From CAMFLJ01 sp963702555 (lineage in GTDB: Bacteria; Actinomycetota; Acidimicrobiia; Acidimicrobiales; Acidimicrobilacustridaceae): 64,000 nt of DNA. The notes under the pieces are model-generated. The model saw nothing but the letters and a program-made list of their open reading frames with translations. It had not been told where the DNA came from and did not search any database. Below, in pieces: positions 25,448-33,269 of this stretch. The translations under genes and the position numbers were made by a program. Numbering within the stretch: the first letter of the stretch is position 1; every line of letters starts with the position of its first letter. The DNA lies in assembly GCA_963702555.1 (NCBI GenBank), contig CAVPCW010000010.1:620001-684000 (forward strand), given 5' to 3'.

Positions 25448-27458
25448 TCAGGCCTGGAGTTGGGTGGTGAGCGTGGCCACGTCGGTGGCGGGCATGCCGC
25501 AGACGTAGCCCCGGCACACGTAGGCCCGGCCGTCGGCGCCGGTCTCGTCGCGGCCCTCCCAGAGGGGAGAGTCGGTGCGCTCGCCCCAGGCGGTGACGGC
25601 GAGCGGGAGCCAGTGGCGGCGGACCTCGTCGAGCAGGTCCCGGCGCTCGCCGGTGACGACGACCTCGGTGGTGCCGAGCACGAGCAGCTCGGTGGCCAGC
25701 AGGAGGTTGCCGAACGCCATCGGCACCCGCCCGGCGGGCTCGCCCAGCAGCTTCACGATGGCCTCGGCCCGGTCGCGCAGCGCCTCGTCGCCGGTGAGGG
25801 CGCCGAGCCGCAGCAGCCCCACCGCCGCCAGGCTGTTGCCCGACGGCACGGCGTTGTCCATGAGCTCCTTGGGTCGGGTGACCAGTGCTTCGGCGTCGGA
25901 GCCGGTGGTGAACACGCCGCCGGCCTCGTCGTCCCAGAACAGCTCGACCAGCGCCTCGGCGGTGGTGCGGGCCTCGTCGAGCCAGCGGGCCTCGCCGGTG
26001 AGCTCGGCCATGCGGACGAAGGCGTCGACCAGGGCGCCGTGGTCGGCGGCATAGGCGAGGATCTTGGCCTCACCGGCCTCGACCCCGCCGTCGACAGGGC
26101 CCTGCCACGTGCGCAGCCAGCGGCCGTCGGCCCGGCGCAGCTGGGCGCACAGGAACTCGGCGTTGGTCACCGCCGCGGCAGCCCACTCGGCGTTGCCGGT
26201 GGCGGCCGCGGCCTCAGCGAGGGTCGAGAGGAACAGGGCGTTCCACTCGGTGAGCACCTTGTCGTCGAGGCCCGGCCGGATGCGGGTCTCGCGCTCGGCC
26301 AGCAGCGCGACTCGTGCCCGCTCGACGGCCTCGGACCGGAGCAGGTCGCCCCGCACCGGGCGCTCGAGGATGTTGGTGCCCTCCCAGTTGCCACCGGCGG
26401 TGACGCCGTACCACTCGACGGCGGCGTCGGCGTCGGCCCCGGCGATGGCCCGGACCTCGTCGAGCGACCACACGTAGTACTTGCCCTCCACGCCCTCGGA
26501 GTCGGCGTCCTCGGCGGAGAAGAAGCCGCCGAGCGGGTGGCGCAGGTCGTTCAGCACGTAGCCGATGGTCTCGTCGAGGGTCTGGCGGAACCGGGCCTCG
26601 CCGGTGAGCTGCCAGCGCGTGGAGGTACACCCGGGCCAGCAGGGCCTGGTCGTAGAGCATCTTCTCGAAGTGGGGCACCAGCCAGCGGCCGTCGGTGGAG
26701 TAGCGGGCGAACCCGCCGCCGAGGTGGTCGTAGATGCCGCCGGCGGCCATGGCGTCGAGCGACAGCAGGGCGGCGTCGAGGGAGGCCCGGTCGCCGGTGC
26801 GGCGGTGGTGGCGCAGCAGCGTGTCGATCGACATCGTCTGCGGGAACTTGGGGGCCCGGCCGAAGCCGCCGTCGCGCTGGTCGACCTGGGAGAGGAGGGC
26901 GTTGGCGGCGCCGGTGAGCACCTCCGCGCCCGGGGGCTCGGTGGCGGGCACCAGCTTCTCGCCGGTGGCGATGGCCTCGGTGACCTGGGCGGCCTGCTCC
27001 TCGAGGTCGCCGCGCTGCGTGCGCCACAGCTCGTCGATGCGCTGGCACAGCTCGGCGAACCCCATGTGCCCGCCGCGGGTGAGCTTCGGGAAGTAGGTGC
27101 CGGCGAAGAACGGCCGCCCGTCGGGGAGGGCGAACACCGTCATCGGCCAGCCGCCGGAACCGGTCATGGCCTGCACCGCGTCCATGTAGACGGCGTCGAC
27201 GTCGGGCCGCTCCTCGCGGTCGACCTTGATGCTCACGAACAGCCGGTTGACCAGCTCGCCGATCTCGTCGTCCTCGAACGACTCGTGGGCCATGACGTGG
27301 CACCAGTGGCACGACGAGTAGCCCACCGACACCAAGACGGGGACGTCGCGGCGCCGGGCCTCGGCCCACGCCTCCTCGCCCCATGGGAACCAGTCGACCG
27401 GGTTGTCGGCGTGCTGACGCAGGTAGGGGCTGGTCTCGGTCGCGAGGCGGTTCGGCAT
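25448..27458 (-). CDS. Thioredoxin-domain protein of the YyaL/DUF255 family, apparent frameshift
   Basis: About 670-residue protein: an N-terminal thioredoxin-like DUF255 domain (NPVDWFPWGEEAW, SSCHWCHVMAHESFED with the CxxC) and a C-terminal six-hairpin glycosidase-like domain (GGFFSAEDADSEGVEGKYYVWS). Related to human SPATA20; function unclear. Near 26615-26618 one extra base in GCGCTGG breaks the frame: ..LLARVYLHA continues as WQLTGEARFRQTLDETIGYVLNDLRHPLGGF in the next frame, both halves well conserved. Minus-strand TAGCGT (27468-27473) lies nine bases before the ATG. Confidence 0.85.
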
Positions 27459-27499
27459 AGGTCGATCACGCTACCGAGACCGTGTCGGGGCGCGACCGC

Positions 27500-27742
27500 T
27501 CAGGCGATCAGCGGGGGGACCTGCCGGACGAGGAACCATATGGCGAAGCCGACCAGCAGGAACCCGAAGGCGTGACGGAGGCGTGCGGTCGGGAGGCGGG
27601 TGCCGAGTTGGCCGCCGGCGAGCGTGCCGGGCGCCACGCCGGGTATGCCGATCACGGCGAGCATCGGTGTGGCGAACGCCGAGCCGACGCCGAAGATCCC
27701 GTAGAGCAGTCCGACGGCCAGCCCTCCGAGAATGAGCGCCAT
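27500..27742 (-). pseudogene. Internally deleted TauE/SafE sulfite exporter remnant
   Basis: 80 residues. The start ALILGGLAVGLLYGIFGVGSAFATPMLA matches the first TauE/SafE helix and GVG turn. After VIGIPGVAPGTLA it jumps to GGQLGTRLPTARLRHAFGFLLVGFAIWFLVRQ, which matches the last part of a TauE repeat. A full exporter has about 250 residues and eight helices, so the middle is missing without a frameshift. It could be a small membrane protein but is more likely a deletion relic. TauE/SafE genes often sit beside CstR-type sulfur regulators, as here. The frame is open to 27790. Confidence 0.55.
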
Positions 27743-27928
27743 GGCGTGGTCCACATCTCGAGTGAACCAACGGGACTCACGTAGGTCCAACAGGCGATGT
27801 CATCCAGAGGCATCGAAAGCCCCATGAGCCAGACAGACTCACTCGCGAGGGGTGCCTGTCGAACCGGGCGTGCCGGTCCCACAGACCTGACGACGAGCGC
27901 CGGACGACGTCTGCCGGGATCAGGCTGC
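27743..27928. other. Intergenic, no clear feature
   Basis: 186 bases between the TauE-like remnant and the 48-residue protein, with a lower GC fraction than the core window. No convincing frame, promoter or hairpin seen. Confidence 0.4.
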
Positions 27929-28075
27929 TCAGCGCGTTGCCTGGGGCCTGCTGGGTGCCTCCTGGCATCGGCATCGCTCCGAGGTCGGCACATGGCCGAG
28001 AACGGCTTCGACGTGTTGGCCGCATCCGGCGTAGGTCGGGCGTCCGCAATGGGGGCATGAAATGGCTTGGCACAT
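27929..28075 (-). CDS. 48-residue cysteine-rich small protein
   Basis: MCQAISCPHCGRPTYAGCGQHVEAVLGHVPTSERCRCQ and a short basic tail. Six Cys, including CPHC and CRC, with His residues, suggest a small zinc-binding fold. Many actinobacterial genomes encode similar small proteins with a CxxCGKxTWxGCGxHV pattern (recalled, not searched); no function is known to me. The ATG at 28075 overlaps a CsoR/CstR-type operator and follows minus-strand TATACC by nine bases, so it looks leaderless and directly controlled by the island's regulator. Confidence 0.65.
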   Translation of the reverse strand: MCQAISCPHCGRPTYAGCGQHVEAVLGHVPTSERCRCQEAPSRPQATR

Positions 28076-28111
28076 ACCCCCCAGGGTATAGAGCGGATGG
28101 CGAGTCGTCAA
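28074..28111 (-). promoter_or_regulatory. Promoter plus CsoR/CstR-type operator 1
   Basis: Minus-strand TTGACG (28106-28111), 15-base spacer, TATACC (28085-28090). The operator ATACCC-N4-GGGTAT (28074-28089) overlaps both the -10 and the start codon of the 48-residue protein, ideal for repression. Confidence 0.65.
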
Positions 28112-28153
28112 CGTTCCGGGGTCCCCGTTGGCTGGGTCCTGGGCCAAGTCGGT

Positions 28154-28173
28154 CCATACCCCATGGGGTATGG
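28154..28173. promoter_or_regulatory. CsoR/CstR-type operator 2
   Basis: Perfect 20-base palindrome with arms CCATACCCCA / TGGGGTATGG, the most symmetric of three ATACCC-N4-GGGTAT sites in 200 bases. Known CsoR, CstR and RcnR operators are G/C-tract palindromes flanked by A/T. Confidence 0.65.
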
Positions 28174-28258
28174 TGTGCTGATCAGCGCGAGATGCACTCC
28201 GAGTGTGAGGTGCTGACACTCGCCCGCCGGAGACGGGAGCGCTTGGTGGGCTTCTCAT

Positions 28259-28274
28259 ATACCCCAGGGGGTAT
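28259..28274 (+). promoter_or_regulatory. CsoR/CstR-type operator 3, before the DUF2892 operon
   Basis: ATACCCCAGGGGGTAT, again ATACCC-N4-GGGTAT. It lies just upstream of TACTCT (28287-28292), a likely -10 box for the plus-strand operon, and would cover its -35 region. Confidence 0.65.
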
Positions 28275-28346
28275 GACATTCGCCTCTACTCTTGTGACGG
28301 CCCGGGGCGGATCCTGGGCATCACGAAGCCAATCGAGGAGGACGAG

Positions 28347-28565
28347 ATGACTCGGAACATGGGATTCGCAGACCGGATCATCCGAGCGTTCGTGGTCGCA
28401 CCGATCCTCTTGGCTGTCGCCTGGATCGTGGGCTTCGCCTCGGTGATCGGTGTGGTCCTGGTTGTAGTGGCCGCAGTGATGGTGGGCACGGCAGCGGTCG
28501 CCGTTTGCCCGCTTTACTCGGCGTTCCACCTCCACACCGATCACCGGGGCGGAGCCCCCGCATAG
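28347..28565 (+). CDS. DUF2892 (YgaP-type transmembrane) protein
   Basis: 72-residue membrane protein. Seen: MTRNMGFADRIIRAFVV, two adjacent hydrophobic helices (about residues 13-50), and the family ending VCPLYSAFHLHT. DUF2892 is the membrane domain fused to rhodanese in YgaP, a sulfur-transfer protein, and often stands alone in sulfur or metal stress operons. GAGGAGGA lies just before the ATG. First gene of the plus-strand operon behind operator 3. Confidence 0.82.
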   Translation: MTRNMGFADRIIRAFVVAPILLAVAWIVGFASVIGVVLVVVAAVMVGTAAVAVCPLYSAFHLHTDHRGGAPA

Positions 28566-28597
28566 GCCGGCCCAGCCGCAGGCGAAATGGGATTCAG

Positions 28598-28951
28598 ATG
28601 GGACACTTCCACGACGTAGCCAACGACCTCCGCCAGCCGACCAGGGACCTTCGCAAGGCGATCCCCGAGACCTGGGGAGGCTTCGGTGACCTTCACCGCT
28701 CCGCCATGGCCGAAGGTGCCCTGCCGACCCACATCAAAGAGCTGATGGCGCTCGTCATCGGCGTGGTCGAGCACTGCGACGGCTGCGTCGCCTACCACGC
28801 CCGTGCCGCAGCAGCTGCCGGTGCGACCGAACAGGAGGTCGCCGAGGCGCTCGGAGTTGCACTGCTGATGAACGGCGGCCCGGCGAGCGTGTGGGCCCCA
28901 CGAGCCTTCGAGGCCTTCCGGGAGTTCGCCCAATCCACCGCCGAGACCTGA
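28598..28951 (+). CDS. Carboxymuconolactone decarboxylase / AhpD-like protein
   Basis: 117-residue all-helical protein of the CMD/AhpD superfamily. Seen: HIKELMALVIGVVEHCDGCVAYHARAAAAAGATEQEVAEALGVALLMNGGPA with the redox CxxC and nearby His of AhpD-type peroxidase partners. Likely a thiol-disulfide or peroxide-linked enzyme rather than a true decarboxylase (inference). ATG at 28598; GC content slightly below the core genome. Second gene of the island operon. Confidence 0.85.
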   Translation: MGHFHDVANDLRQPTRDLRKAIPETWGGFGDLHRSAMAEGALPTHIKELMALVIGVVEHCDGCVAYHARAAAAAGATEQEVAEALGVALLMNGGPASVWAPRAFEAFREFAQSTAET

Positions 28952-28960
28952 GGAGCGACC

Positions 28961-29230
28961 ATGGACCTCAGCGACACCGTCACCGACGACCTACGAAAGC
29001 GGCTTCACCGCGTCGAAGGCCAGATCCGCGGCATCGAGAAGATGCTCGAGGACGGCCGCGAGTGCCGGGACCTGGTCACCCAGCTGTCGGCCGCCAACAA
29101 GGCCCTCGAACAGGTCGGCTTCCGACTCGTGAGCGCCGGACTCACCTACTGCGTGACCGACCCGGACAAGGCCGAAGCCGAGGGCTATCCCCTCGACGAG
29201 GTCGAGAAGATGTTCCTCCGACTCGGCTGA
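28961..29230 (+). CDS. CsoR/CstR-family repressor, CstR-like
   Basis: 89-residue all-helical DUF156 repressor. Seen: LRKRLHRVEGQIRGIEKMLEDGRECRDLVTQLSAANKAL and GLTYCVTD. The copper sensor CsoR uses Cys-His-Cys (36, 61, 65 in M. tuberculosis). Here the matching positions are Cys35, Gly60 and Cys64: both Cys remain and the His is lost, the pattern of CstR, which senses persulfides by Cys-Cys chemistry. Likely binds the three ATACCC-N4-GGGTAT sites upstream. Nine bases after the AhpD-like gene. Confidence 0.85.
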   Translation: MDLSDTVTDDLRKRLHRVEGQIRGIEKMLEDGRECRDLVTQLSAANKALEQVGFRLVSAGLTYCVTDPDKAEAEGYPLDEVEKMFLRLG

Positions 29231-29249
29231 CATCAATCCTGGAGCTCCC

Positions 29250-29630
29250 ATGCGATCCATCGAGACCATCGTCGACCTCCCCATGGCCGAAGCCGAAGCC
29301 GCCGTGCGAGCAGCGCTGGCCGACAACGGGTTCGGTGTGCTCACGGAGATGGACGTCGCCGCCACGTTGCGGGCCAAGCTCGGAGTGGAGCGCCCGCCGC
29401 TCAAGATCCTCGGGGCCTGCAACCCCGTCATCGCCAACCAGGCCCTCGAACTCGACCCCACCGTCGCCCTGCTCCTCCCGTGCAACGTCGTGCTCGAACC
29501 AGCCCCCGAGGGCGGAACGCGGGTTCGAGCGGTCGATCCGCGAGCTCTCATGGACGCTCCTGAGTTCGCCGAGATCGCAGGCGACGCCGCGACTCGACTC
29601 ACCGCCGCGCTCGACGCACTTCGCCGCTGA
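29250..29630 (+). CDS. DUF302 family protein
   Basis: 126-residue small alpha/beta protein. Seen: the DUF302 pattern AEAAVRAALADNGFGVLTEMDVAATLRAKLGVERPPLKILGACNPVIANQALELDP followed by ALLLPCNVVLEPAPEGGTRVRAVDP. The conserved GACNP Cys and the later PCN Cys could bind a metal or carry sulfur. DUF302 genes recur beside CsoR/CstR regulators and sulfur genes; the molecular role is unknown. 19 bases after the repressor. Confidence 0.85.
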   Translation: MRSIETIVDLPMAEAEAAVRAALADNGFGVLTEMDVAATLRAKLGVERPPLKILGACNPVIANQALELDPTVALLLPCNVVLEPAPEGGTRVRAVDPRALMDAPEFAEIAGDAATRLTAALDALRR

Positions 29631-29654
29631 ATCCCGCCCCGGAGAGGAACGCAG

Positions 29655-30044
29655 ATGGACCACCACAACGGAACCTCCGCAGTCACGGACCCCGATCCGG
29701 TCGCGGTCGTGAGCCGCCATGTCATGTCCGCCACGGCAGCGTTCGAAGCAGCGACGTGCGGCCATCCGCTGTGCCGAATCGGGGACGGTCCTGACGTGAT
29801 GCGGCCCAAGTTCGCCGAGGGCGGCCTGGCCGCCGTGAGTGAACTCGAACGGGAAATGCGACGCAGCCCGACAGCAAACCCAATCGAGCTCGCGACAGAG
29901 ACGCTCTCTGCTTGGGAGGAGGAGCGGCGCTCCTGCCACGACCACGGCGGTCCGAGAGTGGGATACCTCAACGGCGGGGTTGCCCAGCTCCGGAACATCC
30001 TGAACGAGCTCCGGTCGGCATCGGCGGTAGCTGCGACCTCCTGA
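29655..30044 (+). CDS. Hypothetical Cys/His-containing protein of the island
   Basis: 129 residues I do not recognise. Mostly helical with DPVAVVSRHVMSATAAFEAATCGHPLCR and a later RSCHDHGG; the Cys and His pairs suggest metal binding. Starts 24 bases after DUF302 with GGAGAGGA upstream, so probably the last gene of the operon. Codon bias is weaker than in the core genes. Confidence 0.55.
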   Translation: MDHHNGTSAVTDPDPVAVVSRHVMSATAAFEAATCGHPLCRIGDGPDVMRPKFAEGGLAAVSELEREMRRSPTANPIELATETLSAWEEERRSCHDHGGPRVGYLNGGVAQLRNILNELRSASAVAATS

Positions 30045-30289
30045 TCTCCGTGGCGGATGCCCCCAAGGGGTGGATCGTGGTGCGCCAGGCTTGTCGCACC
30101 CGTCGAGGTGCCCCTGCCGGCAGGTCGAGCCCACCTCCGAACCCCGTCCTCGTCGCGCGTTCCTGTCGCCGGCGACAGAAAAGCGCGACAAGAACGGGAT
30201 GGCTGGGGTGTCCCCTCGACCGGGGCGGCCGTAGCGCGGGGTGCGGCCACCGGTAGCGTCTGCGGTCCGGCGATCGGAGGCGTGCACGG
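30045..30289. other. Island boundary, palindrome and -10 box
   Basis: 245 bases without a gene. They hold a perfect palindrome CTGTCGCC/GGCGACAG at 30163-30178, possibly the terminator of the island operon, and TAGCGT at 30253-30258 before the CadD-like gene. GC rises back to core level near 30200. Confidence 0.45.
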
Positions 30290-30895
30290 GTGGTCGAGCT
30301 GATCGGTCAGGCGGTGGTGATGTTCGCCGTGACCAACATCGACGACATCATCCTGCTGTCGCTGTTCTTCGGCCGGGCGCACGGCGACCGGGCGGCTGAG
30401 CGTCAGGTCGTGGTCGGTCAGTACCTCGGGTTCGGGGGCATCCTCGTCGTGTCGGTGCTGGCCGCGGTGGGCCTGAGCTTCCTGCCCGAGTCGGTGCTGG
30501 CCTACCTCGGCCTGATCCCCCTCGCCATCGGGGTGAAGGAGGGGGTCGAGGTCTGGAGGGAGCGCGGGGACGACGACGATGATGACGATGACTCGCTCCC
30601 GCCGCGCTCGATGGCCCTCGGCGCCGGGCGCATCGCCGGCATCACCTTCGCCAACGGCGGCGACAACGTGGGCGTGTACGTGCCGGTCTTCGCCACCGCA
30701 GGCATCGGCGGCACCGCGGTCTACGCCGTCGTGTTCGTCCTCCTCGTGGGGGTGTTGTGCGTCGTGGGTCGGGCCGTCGCCGGGCACCCGGTCGTGGCCC
30801 GGGGTCTCGACCGATGGGGCCACGTCCTGTTGCCGGTCGTGCTCATCGCCCTCGGCGTGGTGATCCTGGTCGAGGGCGGGGCCTTCGGGCTCTGA
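30290..30895 (+). CDS. CadD-type cadmium resistance transporter family protein
   Basis: 201-residue membrane protein with five to six hydrophobic segments. Seen: VTNIDDIILLSLFFGR, the repeated counterpart FANGGDNVGVYVPVFAT, and an Asp run in the central loop, as in CadD/LysE-like transporters. The substrate may be cadmium or another cation; unproven. GTG start with GGAGG nine bases upstream. It borders the CstR-like island but has core-like composition and its own promoter. Confidence 0.78.
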   Translation: MVELIGQAVVMFAVTNIDDIILLSLFFGRAHGDRAAERQVVVGQYLGFGGILVVSVLAAVGLSFLPESVLAYLGLIPLAIGVKEGVEVWRERGDDDDDDDDSLPPRSMALGAGRIAGITFANGGDNVGVYVPVFATAGIGGTAVYAVVFVLLVGVLCVVGRAVAGHPVVARGLDRWGHVLLPVVLIALGVVILVEGGAFGL

Positions 30896-30923
30896 CCGCC
30901 ACCGACCCGTCGCATCGGCCACC

Positions 30924-31589
30924 ATGGCGCCCGTGCCGATCGAGCTGGTGATCTTCGACTGCGACGGGGTGCTGGTCGACAGCGAGCGCCTGGCCAACCA
31001 GGTGCTGGCCGAGCTGCTCACCGAGGTCGGCCTGCCCACGACCACCGAGGAGTCGATCGCCACCTACATGGGCCTGTCGACAGCGTCGTGGACGGCGCTC
31101 GCCGCTCAGAAGCTCGGGCGGCCGCTGCCCGACGACTTCCTCGACCGCTACCACGGCGGGGTGTTCGCCGCCTTCGACCGCGAGCTCGAGGCCATCCCCG
31201 GGGTGGCCGACGTGGTCCGGCAGCTGCGGTGGCCGAGCTGCGTGGCCTCGAGCGGCGAGCACGAGCGCATGCGCCGCACCCTCGGGCGCACCGGGCTCCA
31301 CGACCACTTCGAGGGCCGCATCTACAGCGCCACCGAGGTCGAGCGGGGCAAGCCCCATCCCGACCTGTTCCTCCACGCCGCCGACCGCATGGGCGTCGCC
31401 CCCGAGCGGTGCGTCGTCGTCGAGGACAGCCCGTTCGGGGTGAGGGGCGCGGTCGCCGCCGGCATGACCGCAGTGGGCTACGCCGCCATGACCCCGGCGG
31501 CGGTGCTCGAGGTCGAGGGAGCCGAGACCTTCACGTCGATGGCCGAGCTCCCGGACCTGCTCGACCGCATCGACTCGACCAGGAGTTGA
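30924..31589 (+). CDS. HAD-superfamily hydrolase, beta-phosphoglucomutase-like
   Basis: 221 residues, subfamily IA. Seen: motif I VIFDCDGVLVDSE, a helical cap, motif II VASSGEH, the Lys of motif III in ERGKPHPDLFLHAADRMG, and motif IV VVVEDSPFGVRGAVAAGM. Likely a phosphatase or phosphoglucomutase; substrate unknown. Ends 18 bases before the convergent SDR gene, with no room for a separate terminator. Confidence 0.87.
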   Translation: MAPVPIELVIFDCDGVLVDSERLANQVLAELLTEVGLPTTTEESIATYMGLSTASWTALAAQKLGRPLPDDFLDRYHGGVFAAFDRELEAIPGVADVVRQLRWPSCVASSGEHERMRRTLGRTGLHDHFEGRIYSATEVERGKPHPDLFLHAADRMGVAPERCVVVEDSPFGVRGAVAAGMTAVGYAAMTPAAVLEVEGAETFTSMAELPDLLDRIDSTRS

Positions 31590-31607
31590 ACACGAGGCCG
31601 GTGGGCC

Positions 31608-32398
31608 TCAGCGCAGGTGGCCCCGCCCTCCGTCGGCGAGCAGGAGCCCACCGGTCATGTACGCCGATGCGTCGGAAGCGAGGAACACGGCCACCGGACC
31701 CACGTCGGCGTAGGCGTCGCCGATGTGCCCGAGCGGCACCTCCGTCAGGATCTTCGCCGCCGCCTCCGGGTTGGCGGCCGACCAGTCCTCCCATGCCGGT
31801 GAGGTGGTCTGCGGGCTCAGGGCGTTCACCCGGATGCCCCGCGGCCCCCACTCCATCGCCGCGGTGCGGGTGAGGCTGCGTAGCGCGGTCTTGATGGCGG
31901 CGTAGAGGGCGAAGCCGCTGGTGTCGGGCTTGAGCATCACTGACGACACCACGTTGATCACCGAGCCGCCGTCGCGGAGATGGGGCTCGGCGGCCTTCAG
32001 CGTGTTGAAGGCGCCGAGGAACCCGGTGCTCCACACGGTCTCGAGGTCGTCGGGGGTCGCCTCCAGCACGGGCCCGGTGCGGACGGTCTGGGCGTTGTTG
32101 ACGACGATGTCGAGCCGGCCGAGCGAGCCGACGACCGAAGCCACCGCGGCCTCGACCGCCGACGGGTCGGCCACGTCGGCGATCACGGCGACGGCAGTGT
32201 GGCCGGCGGCGGTGAGTGACGAGGTCGCGTCAGCCGCCCGCCCGGAGTCGATGTCGAGCACGGCGATCGCTGCACCCGCCTCGGCCATGGCCCGGGCGAT
32301 GCCGAGGCCGACGCCCTGGCCCGCCCCGGTGACGAGGGCGACCTTGCCGTCGAGGCGCCAGCGATCGCCGGTCTGCGAGCCCGGGTCTCGGCGCTCAT
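31608..32398 (-). CDS. Short-chain dehydrogenase/reductase, apparent frameshift near start
   Basis: About 263 residues. The Rossmann start DGKVALVTGAGQGVGLGIARAMAEAG, NNAQTV, and the catalytic Ser with Tyr-Ala-Ala-Ile-Lys (ALYAAIKTALRSLTRTAA) are present, ending LLLADGGRGHLR. The ATG at 32398 overlaps the stop of the upstream SDR (ATGA), but reading from it leaves the conserved frame until about 32360-32390, so an indel is likely there. A start at 32288 would lose the cofactor loop. Tandem paralogue of the next gene; together probably a two-step alcohol/ketone pathway (inference). Confidence 0.8.
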
Positions 32399-33159
32399 CG
32401 GAGGTACCCCCGGCCGCCGTCGGCCAGGAACGTCGTGCCCGTCACGTAGTGGGCGGCGGCGGACGCAAGGAACACCGCGGCCGGTCCCACGTCGAGCTCG
32501 GCGTCGCCCATGCGGCCGAGGGGGATGGCGTCGAGGATGACCTGGTAGTCGTCGGGGTTGTGGTCGGCCCAGGCGCTGAAGCTCGGCGAGGTGGCCAGCG
32601 GGATCAGGGCGTTCACCCGCACACCGTCGGCGGCCAGCTCGCACGCGGCGGTGCGGGTCAGGCTGCGGAGGGCCTCCTTGGTCGAGGCGTAGAGGGCGAA
32701 GGTCGTGGTGTCGGGCTTCAGTCCGGTGGCCGCACCGACGTTCACGATGCTGCCGCTGCTCGCAGCGAGGGCGGGGTGGGCGGCCTGGATGCACCACAGC
32801 GTCGACGCGAAGCCGGTCTGCCAGTCGTGGCGGGCGTCGTCGGCGTCGAGGTCGTCGAGGTGCCCGACGCGGGAGTCGTAGGCGGCGTTGACCAGGCAGT
32901 CGAGCCGGCCCCATCGGTCGACGACAGCAGCGAGGGCGGCGAAGGCGGCGTCGCGGTTGCTCACGTCGGCCTCGACGGTGAGCGCCTCGCCGCCCCGGGC
33001 CTCGACCTCCGTGGCGACCGTGTCGAGTTTGGCCAGTGTCCGGCCGACCAGGGCCACACGGGCTCCCTCGGCCGCCATGGCGAGGGCGATCCCGCGGCCC
33101 ATGCCCTGTCCCGCGCCGGTCACCAGCACGACCGTGCCCGCGACCATCCCGTCTGCCAT
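32395..33159 (-). CDS. Short-chain dehydrogenase/reductase
   Basis: 254 residues. Seen: VVLVTGAGQGMGRGIALAMAAEGARVALVGRT (NAD(P) loop), ADVSNRD, LVNAAYDSRVGHL, and ALYASTKEALRSLTRTAACELAADGVRVNALIP with YxxxK, ending TFLADGGRGYLR. The ending and the LRSLTRTAA block are nearly identical to the downstream SDR, so the pair arose by duplication. Start at ATG 33159, with GGGGGG before it; a longer start is possible but enters the divergent gap. Substrate unknown. Confidence 0.88.
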   Translation of the reverse strand: MADGMVAGTVVLVTGAGQGMGRGIALAMAAEGARVALVGRTLAKLDTVATEVEARGGEALTVEADVSNRDAAFAALAAVVDRWGRLDCLVNAAYDSRVGHLDDLDADDARHDWQTGFASTLWCIQAAHPALAASSGSIVNVGAATGLKPDTTTFALYASTKEALRSLTRTAACELAADGVRVNALIPLATSPSFSAWADHNPDDYQVILDAIPLGRMGDAELDVGPAAVFLASAAAHYVTGTTFLADGGRGYLR

Positions 33160-33269
33160 CGGATCCCCCCGAACCGCCTCTGCGATCGGGACATCAAAGG
33201 CGCTGGGTCGCGATGAGGCAAGGCGGGGTGGTCGGGCGCGCCTCCAGCCCTGCACGCGAGGATGGGCGG

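Noticed and set aside
28197..28350. 51-codon frame ending at the DUF2892 start
   Set aside because: It runs through operator 3 and the predicted -10 box, has no ribosome binding site, and encodes an Arg/Ser-rich peptide without similarity.
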